In this document: in pieces, positions 9,701-14,727 of the stretch
How positions within the stretch are numbered: the first letter of the stretch is position 1
How the letters are laid out: every line of letters begins with the position of its first letter
Source of the DNA: Phoronis ovalis
Lineage: Eukaryota > Phoronida > Phoronidae
Reading direction: 5' to 3'
Length of the DNA: 14,727 nt
NCBI GenBank assembly: GCA_028565635.1
Contig: JAOXYB010030787.1
Location: forward strand, 1-14,727
Program-made: the position numbers and the translations under genes
The notes under the pieces: model-generated
What the model was told of the DNA's origin: nothing
The model's database searches: none
The model's input: the letters and a program-made list of their open reading frames with translations, nothing else

Positions 9701-10585
9701 AGCCAAAAATTAAAGCCACTCCAGTTTGCATTTTTTATTGTCCCCCTGTGCCATGTAGTTTAAAGAAAACTGATATATGATAGTGGAGTTAGTTAGAAAC
9801 TATGCATGCACTCTCAATTTCTTTGCAGGTTGCTTGCAACAACATCAGCTGATGGGACAGTTAGGATATGGAAGACCTCAGATTTCTCTTTAATGACAGA
9901 ATTATCAGAGAGCACACAACGCTGGGTCTGGGACTGTGCCTTTAGTGGTGATTCACAATATATCATTACAGGTAATAAATGCTTTCCTACTAATATAGCC
10001 ATTTGTTTCTTCTAAATATCAATCTACATATAACCACAGTGGATGTTAGTACAATCTGCCTACTTGCAACTGACACATTGTTTTCGCCAGGCAGTTTATT
10101 GTTTCAGTAGCGTATAAGGTTACTCCAGACACAGCTCGGTTTGCATTATTAAACAGCATGCAGTGTACTCTAATTGACCGAGTCAAGTTATCTAAAGGCT
10201 ATACATAACAGCTGAATAGAAAAATTTAAACTTTGCTTGCTACAAGAAACCACAAAATTATTTACCACGTATATCAAATTGTGGGCCACTTTTTGCTATT
10301 CTTTCCAAATATTGTTAAGCATATTGTAATTTTCATTGATTGTAATTGTTTGATTTATCTACTGTATGCATGTAATTGTATTTGCTATATATTGCTATTA
10401 AAAAAGACATGGCATTGCTTTCACTCGGCATCTTTTTGAAGTTATTGGTTTAAAATACTGTTACAGCTTCCTCTGACAATATGGCGAGGTTGTGGACTGT
10501 TGAGAAAGGGGAAATAAAGAGAGAATATAGTGGACATCAGAAGGCTGTAATCTGCTTGGCATTTCGAGATGAAGCAGTACACTAG
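6727..10585 (+). CDS. MLST8: MLST8 / LST8 (mTOR-associated protein, GβL), complete, eight exons
   Basis: Exons: 6727-6852, 7461-7672, 8074-8149, 8583-8657, 9000-9077, 9428-9552, 9829-9971, 10467-10585, all GT-AG and in phase. They total 954 nt and 317 aa with stop TAG. The human protein is 326 aa; the difference lies mainly in a shorter loop after LMTELS. The protein is a seven-blade WD40 propeller that binds the mTOR kinase domain and is shared by mTORC1 and mTORC2. Blade-end signatures in order are IRFW (W26), IRMYDL (68), ARIWDL (W110), IHIWDLK (W153), CYVWTL (W195), VRIWKT (W245) and ARLWTV (W288). Near-identical family strings include [73 protein letters not shown] and [14 protein letters not shown]. 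The start at 6727 ([11 protein letters not shown]) is the only in-frame ATG before the conserved region. Exon 2 begins at 7461; the earlier AG (7452-7453) would run into a stop. Confidence 0.97.
6853..7460 (+). other. MLST8 intron 1
   Basis: This 608-bp phase-0 intron opens with a weak donor (GTATCC). It contains a diverged inverted repeat, arms about 6978-7012 and 7229-7266, and a small perfect hairpin CCTACGG/CCGTAGG at 6957-6963 and 6969-6975. The interior is locally more GC-rich than the surrounding introns. No protein-like frame is seen. Confidence 0.7.
6957..7266. mobile_element. Diverged foldback repeat in MLST8 intron 1
   Basis: The left arm (CATGTCCAGCTCC...AGAGTGATCGAA from 6978) matches the reverse complement of the right arm around 7229-7266 (CGATCATGATCACTCT...GGAGCTGGCCATG), with scattered mismatches and a 6-base ATGATC insertion in the right arm. 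The arms are roughly 35-38 bp and about 216 bp apart. A 7-bp perfect stem sits just outside the left arm. I read this as an old non-autonomous transposon or folded repeat; its true ends are not resolved. Confidence 0.45.
7673..8073 (+). other. MLST8 intron 2
   Basis: This 401-bp intron splits the arginine codon of the WDLR|SRNL junction (AG|G). The coding frame of exon 2 happens to stay open for about 165 bases into it, but that extension shows no WD40 similarity and is not counted as coding. Nothing else is recognisable. Confidence 0.75.
8150..8582 (+). other. MLST8 intron 3
   Basis: This 433-bp phase-0 intron lies between the codons for HPNQ and AELF. I see no repeat or coding signal; the donor is GTAAGA and the acceptor TTTCCTGCAG. 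Confidence 0.75.
8809..8853. repeat. Hairpin GTGCAAAAAA ... TTTTTTGCAC in MLST8 intron 4
   Basis: A perfect 10-bp inverted repeat (8809-8818 and 8844-8853) encloses a 25-base loop. It sits in the 342-bp intron 8658-8999, which is otherwise featureless. Function is unknown; it may be the remnant of a small foldback repeat. Confidence 0.4.
9078..9427 (+). other. MLST8 intron 5
   Basis: This 350-bp phase-0 intron lies between the codons for NSK and GSCY. I see nothing distinctive in it on either strand. Confidence 0.7.
9972..10466 (+). other. MLST8 intron 7
   Basis: This 495-bp intron splits the alanine codon (G|CT) at the YIITA|SSDN junction. It is T-rich near its 3' end. Short open frames within it look random. 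Confidence 0.7.
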
Positions 10586-10688
10586 GAGAACTACACAGGA
10601 ATAGAACCAGTGTCCAATGATACTGGCAAATATCACACCAGGAGTAACAACAATTGGATACAATTTTTGTTAACATAAAATATATACT

Positions 10689-10694
10689 TTTATT
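10689..10694 (-). terminator. Candidate poly(A) signal of BRI3
   Basis: AATAAA on the minus strand, about 880 bases beyond the BRI3 stop, is the first canonical hexamer I found in that direction. It lies only 104 bases past the MLST8 stop. Confidence 0.35.
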
Positions 10695-11232
10695 AAGTTT
10701 TGAAAATTTTCCTTTATGGAGAAATATAGCATAGTCTGGATTCATTACACTTCCAGAAAAATTTCAGTTACCATTTGTATTCCTGTGTATTACAATTTGT
10801 GGCTTAGTTGTCCCATCATATACACAGTACTTTGTTTTCTGCTTTTACGCATCACCTCCATGTAGCAAGGATTTCAGCACCTGTGCGACTAGAGAGCAAG
10901 ATTATTCAGAAGTAGTACCCTGCATAAAACTACTTCTGTACTTAAAATTAATATGAAGGTAATGTTGCAGTTCAAAATATACAATGTACAATTGAAGTTG
11001 ATTATACTGGTGCTATCCGAAATATTAAGATTGGAATAGGCATGTGACTTCCAAACATCGCACAAACAAGATTTTCGTTGTACAGTTTATCGATAATTAC
11101 ATGAACATGTAAATTATCTTTCATCAGTAAGCTGTCACACAAATCATTTACTTAAGCATAACAAACTTAGAAGCAATATTGTTACATGATATTGGTTGTA
11201 AAGGCCATTCAAGCTGTAGAATGTAAAATACT

Positions 11233-11238
11233 AATAAA
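11233..11238 (+). terminator. Candidate poly(A) signal of MLST8
   Basis: AATAAA on the plus strand, about 650 bases past the MLST8 stop, is the first canonical hexamer downstream of it. A second lies at 11414-11419. Confidence 0.35.
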
Positions 11239-11572
11239 TGTTTACATAACATGTCCCACGAATTCTGTAATAAGTACAGGAGCTGTTAAGGTTTAGAAAA
11301 TAGTTACCAAAAATTTTGTTTTTAAACACAACCATTAGAATAGTTTAACAGTGGGACATAGTTTCTAAATTGCTATTTACTACAAGTAAATGCAGATATC
11401 ACAAGTAATTACAAATAAAACTTTTACTATTAATGCTGGGTCTGCAAAAAAGTTAAAGATGAGCATAATTTCAATGGAAAGCTTCAAATTGGAAAGGTGA
11501 AGGACTTCACTAGCAATTCCCATGCATGTATGTATGTAGTTATTTTCTATAATTTTTTTAAATGATTTCAAT

Positions 11573-13948
11573 TTATCCAAAGATGGCACCACAATTAGGG
11601 CATCTCCTTTGTCGCATAGCCAAACAGCATAGGATACCAAGTGGAAAGAATAATATAGCACAACATACGCCGAGACAAGTAAAATCATCTTCCAAAACAC
11701 CAACCTGAAAAGATGGGAAAAGGAATTGACAATTTGCAAATATGTTATGCAACAGCAATAGGTGAAAGATTTACAAAGAACCTTCATTCTTTGTCATGGG
11801 CACTAGATGACTAGGATTCCCTAAATCCAAGTCTCTATTTTCATGAACAATGTTTAACATTTTGTTATAAAATATTTTCATACCGGGATGCAATTACCAA
11901 GCGGACCAGCATTTGTCTTGAGAGCAAGAAACTGTCCAAGAGTATAATGTAATCCAGACTAACAATAAGAGGATAACATTGACACATTATTTATTTTGAA
12001 ACTCCTGATATCATTTGTTTCTTGAAACTCTTGTTTCACTTGAAAAGAAAACCTAACATAAAGAATCAGTGAGAATAAAATGCATAAGAATGACTTTACT
12101 AACATTGCGAAAGAACAGTTGATGCCAAGGTTGCAACTGTACAAAAATTTACATTCAAAATATCTATTTGATTCCATAATATTTAACTGCAGACTTTTGT
12201 TTGCAAGTCAAATGTTCATCCACTGAACAGTGCTTTTCCCAGTACTACATACAGGTTCCAGCATTACAATGCAGTACAAATATAAACACAAACATACCCT
12301 ACAAGCTGGACATCCTCCTACCACCACAACCTGTTGATGAACAACTGTAGTTGGCTGCTGAGCTTGAACGTATGATGGCATTGGTCCTGGGGGAGGCTGA
12401 TATCCTTGTCCTGGGGGAGGCTGATATCCATATCCTGGTGGAGCCCCATGTTGATAACCTGAAATAACAGATCTGATTAAGTAACACATAATGGCAATGG
12501 TCATAGAGCAAAATGATCTGGACCCAGTTTCACGAAACTTCGTATGCATTTTTTTTCATACAGATTTTTCATGTGCGACCTGTATCACAAAGCATTCGGA
12601 AAATCTTTGTATGAAAACAAGCTTTTTGAAACTGAAACTGCCGTTCACATAAAATTAATCAAATACATTATGTTCTTCCTAGAGTGAAACATCTCTCTCT
12701 CACACATGCACACACCTATTAAATACATTTACTTTTACAGGAGCACCTGCTCACACTATGGAAGACTGAGTAAGTTGTGGAAGAAAAGAAAATAATAAAC
12801 CAGTTGGGCAGATTTCAACAAAACTAAAACAAATATAGGTTTTGACATTTCAAATATAACATGCCAAAAATTTGCCACATATGTGTTAAGAGGCCCCAAA
12901 TTTCTATGTCTTGTCTGATGTAACACCATTAGGACCTGTAGCATACCCCATACTAGCAACTAGGCAAGGAGTCTCGAAACATTTTATATAACTGCTGGCC
13001 TTTTCACGAAAAGGGTAATACAAATTTGCAGCAAGTAAAACCTGTAATTTTACAAATTTGCAATAAGTAAATTAAACCTATAATATTTTTTATAACACAT
13101 AAATCTTCCTACCAGCTTGTGTGTTCATATTTCTTGCATATAATTCTTTACATTTATGACAAAAGAAACTCCTTTTGAGTGTTATGGCATATCATGTATA
13201 GTGTATGATGTTACATGTTTAATACATGATACTTTGGCGGGTTTTTTTCTATACTTAACTTACAACCAAGCAATAATTAGCAATTTCAAATTTAAGATAT
13301 TCTTTGCAGTTCTGGTGAACAGAGAATGCACTGATCCAGAAATAAAATTCAATGAATCCCACTATACAGAAATAAAATATGCCCTTTATGTCCGAACAGA
13401 ATTTTTTTAAAAACTAGATGAGCCGTGTATACTTCTTTTATCTTTTAGTTTTGTTTAAAAATAAGTCAGTAATGCCCTATGCAGGTCACAATTTCCTAAA
13501 AATAAACAGGGTGAATTTACCATTCACCAATTAGACAGTTTCTACATTCATTCGCATTCATCAATAAATGTAGATACACATTATAATTTAATAAATATAT
13601 AAACTGTTTTTCTGCATGCACTACAATGACTATAAAAATTAATAAATCTCAAATACATTTCTTGTTCACTTTTTATAATTTCAGTTATTCATATGTAGCA
13701 TTCATGGTTCACAAGTTTACTTTCACCATTCTCGTAAAAATAAATTGGAACTTTTAGCCTGGGCTTACAGCACTAATCCTTAATGCAAAACTCCACTAAA
13801 TTCCATGAAACATTGGTTTGTGCCATAACAACAGTAATGAATTTGAAAATTGCATACCATAGTAATTATCTCCTGGTTTCTGAGCTGAATACATAGGAGG
13901 GGGTTCTGTGTAATTTGTGCTTCCTACGGGAGGTGGTTGATTCGCCAT
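11573..13948 (-). CDS. BRI3: BRI3 (brain protein I3), complete, three coding exons
   Basis: Coding exons in order: 13948-13858, 12458-12298, 11704-11573, GT-AG and in phase, giving 384 nt and 127 aa with stop TAA. Human BRI3 is 125 aa. The start [20 protein letters not shown] has a good context (GCCATGG). The N-terminal half (about 1-65) is Pro/Gly/Tyr/Gln-rich with two PPxY motifs, PPMY at 17-20 and PPGY at 37-40, the ligand type bound by WW domains of NEDD4-class ubiquitin ligases, and two GYQPPPG repeats at 41-56. Then come [20 protein letters not shown], a hydrophobic membrane segment at about 95-113, and the tail [13 protein letters not shown]. The CPxC pairs (C80/C83 and C119/C122) flank the membrane segment as in other BRI3 proteins and resemble the split zinc-knuckle plan of LITAF-like proteins, which is my inference. 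BRI3 is a small endolysosomal membrane protein of poorly defined role. Introns are 1399 and 593 bp. Confidence 0.95.
12386..12457 (-). repeat. 24-bp in-frame tandem repeat in BRI3 exon 2
   Basis: Units starting at 12386 and 12410 are nearly identical over 24 bp, and a degenerate third unit starts at 12434 (CCTGGTGGAGCC). In protein they encode two GYQPPPG(Q/P) repeats followed, toward the N-terminus, by GAPPGYGYQ. Because the unit is a multiple of three, copy-number change keeps the frame. Confidence 0.8.
12525..12634. mobile_element. Nested foldback repeat of about 110 bp in BRI3 intron 1
   Basis: CAGTTTCACGAAACTT (12525-12540) pairs with the reverse complement of 12619-12634 at 13 of 16 positions. 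Inside it, CATACAGATTTT pairs with AAAATCTTTGTATG, with a two-base bulge. Two nested stems suggest a small foldback or MITE-type repeat. No target duplication is clear. Confidence 0.4.
13019..13084. repeat. Imperfect tandem direct repeat, about 33-bp unit
   Basis: ACAAATTTGCAGCAAGTAAA...ACCTGTAAT is followed directly by ACAAATTTGCAATAAGTAAA...ACCTATAAT, two copies differing by small changes. It lies in BRI3 intron 1 and has no coding role. Confidence 0.55.
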
Positions 13949-14727
13949 GGCTATGTTATGCTTGTACCAAAACGGAACTCAAAGTCGTTGAATGGATTCT
14001 GTTTATTCTGGTTTTACAAAAATAAAATTGATTTTCTTTGTCTTTATTTGGCAGTTCCTTTGACCAAATTACAGGTTTTCGTTTGTTCGTACTGTAGCTA
14101 CAAAAGAAACGAAAGCGTAGTGCGGTTATCTACATCTATATCATTCCATACGACCATTACTTCTGGCTACATGACCCTACTGTGGCATAGTAGCGACCGC
14201 AATGGCGTCTCCCTGGCGTCTACATTGATTTCTACTGATTTTTAACCACCTGACTGCGTAGATTTGTACTTTTTTTCACTTGATAATGATAATAATAAGG
14301 CCGTGGCTAAACGTCCGGTTACCGGACGGCATATCTTGGGGCTAAACGTCCGGACATCGAGAAATCCGGTAACCAGACGTTTAGCCACTCCGTAATAATA
14401 AACTAAGACCATCGTAGTATAGTCATCGTACGGGTGAGTTGTTGTTAATTTCGCAACACGATAATTTTGAATACGTAAATGTTAGGACCCCTGGGTTAGG
14501 GCCAATACATTAGTATTGGGATACTTTTTATTTATTAAATTGCCTTAGCCTTAGCCCGCTTAGCGTAGCACTACTCAGTAAGCTTGAGCTGTAAGGGTCT
14601 CGGATAGTTCCTTAAAAAAAACATAGTAGGTGTAGAGGTTTGTCTCGCTGGACAGAAATCCATTGGATTATAGTTAAAATATATAGAGTGTTTTCGAACA
14701 AGAATGATAGCTGTTGCTTGTGAAATT
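13949..14727. other. Region upstream of BRI3 to the window edge
   Basis: This should contain the BRI3 5' leader and promoter on the minus strand, and possibly the flank of a further gene to the right. A 102-codon plus-strand frame (13937-14245) overlaps the BRI3 start and looks random. The inverted-repeat element at 14298-14392 is the only clear structure. A small perfect hairpin CCAATAC/GTATTGG lies near 14501-14518. I see no conserved coding sequence and no obvious TATA box. Confidence 0.55.
14298..14392. mobile_element. MITE-like element of about 95 bp with 24-bp inverted repeats
   Basis: GTGGCTAAACGTCCGGTTAC (arm 14303-14326) pairs with the reverse complement of 14365-14388 over 24 bp with one mismatch. 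The motif GCTAAACGTCCGG is repeated directly at 14306 and 14341. TAATAATA occurs at 14290-14297 and again at 14393-14400, which could be an 8-bp target duplication (hAT-like) or, read as TAA, a 3-bp one (PIF/Harbinger-like). The surrounding run of TAA triplets makes this ambiguous. No coding capacity. Locally GC-rich against an AT-rich background. Confidence 0.65.

Larger units (their letters stand above)
10586..11572. other. Tail-to-tail region between MLST8 and BRI3 (3' UTRs)
   Basis: This 987-bp AT-rich stretch has no recognisable coding frame. Canonical poly(A) hexamers on the plus strand lie at 11233-11238 and 11414-11419. The first one on the minus strand after the BRI3 stop is at 10694-10689. 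If used, the two 3' UTRs would overlap over about 540 bp. Weak variants nearer each stop cannot be excluded. Confidence 0.6.
12459..13857 (-). other. BRI3 intron 1
   Basis: This 1399-bp intron splits a glycine codon (G|GT). It contains a nested foldback at about 12525-12634 and a 33-bp imperfect direct repeat at about 13019-13084. Open frames inside it, including an 84-codon plus-strand frame at 13156-13410, have no recognisable similarity. I see no convincing extra exon. Confidence 0.7.

Noticed and set aside
12895-12960. Possible extra BRI3 microexon on the minus strand (TATGGGGTATGCTACAG between AG and GT)
   Set aside because: Its 17 nt would break the phase between exon 1 (ending G) and exon 2 (starting GT), which join perfectly without it.
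13156-13410. 84-codon plus-strand frame inside BRI3 intron 1
   Set aside because: It has no similarity I recognise and no promoter or splice context; it is AT-rich chance sequence.
13937-14245. 102-codon plus-strand frame at the BRI3 5' end as a gene
   Set aside because: It overlaps the BRI3 start exon on the other strand, has no recognisable motif, and its composition looks random.
14704-14727. ATG at the right edge (MIAVACEI) as the start of a further plus-strand gene
   Set aside because: Only eight codons are visible before the window ends, so nothing supports a gene call.

Overview
This is a piece of animal (metazoan) nuclear genome, AT-rich and gene-dense. Every gene is split into short exons by GT-AG introns of a few hundred bases, and the proteins are clear orthologues of human genes. 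There is no operon structure, Shine-Dalgarno pattern or prokaryotic gene. Compact introns, decayed small foldback repeats and the absence of obvious vertebrate repeats suggest an invertebrate, but I cannot name the phylum from the sequence.

Four conserved genes alternate in strand. (1) 100-414, plus: the terminal exon of GRWD1, a WD40 ribosome-biogenesis and histone-binding factor; the rest lies off the left edge. (2) 6546-852, minus: a complete ten-exon CIAO3 (NARFL/NAR1), the Fe-hydrogenase-like factor of cytosolic iron-sulfur assembly, 476 aa with all eight expected cluster cysteines and a C-terminal tryptophan. (3) 6727-10585, plus: a complete eight-exon MLST8, the seven-bladed WD40 subunit of mTORC1 and mTORC2, 317 aa. 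(4) 13948-11573, minus: a complete three-coding-exon BRI3 (brain protein I3), 127 aa, a small PPxY and CPxC membrane protein. I joined exons by hand; every junction keeps phase and agrees with the family as I know it.

CIAO3 and MLST8 are head to head, with only 180 bp between their start codons. That interval holds two CCAAT boxes and a palindromic ETS-type TTCCGGAA, so it is very probably a shared bidirectional promoter. GRWD1/CIAO3 and MLST8/BRI3 are tail to tail, and candidate poly(A) signals suggest the MLST8 and BRI3 3' ends may overlap.

Non-genic structure is modest: a roughly 95-bp inverted-repeat element upstream of BRI3 (14298-14392), a strong 40-bp-arm foldback in a CIAO3 intron (4555-4683), a diverged inverted repeat in MLST8 intron 1, a nested foldback in BRI3 intron 1, and a decayed roughly 150-bp tandem repeat in CIAO3 intron 1. 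I found no tRNA, rRNA, CRISPR or transposase gene. Nothing looks like a wholly new system; the points most worth checking are the shared promoter with its upstream ORFs and the two small foldback elements.
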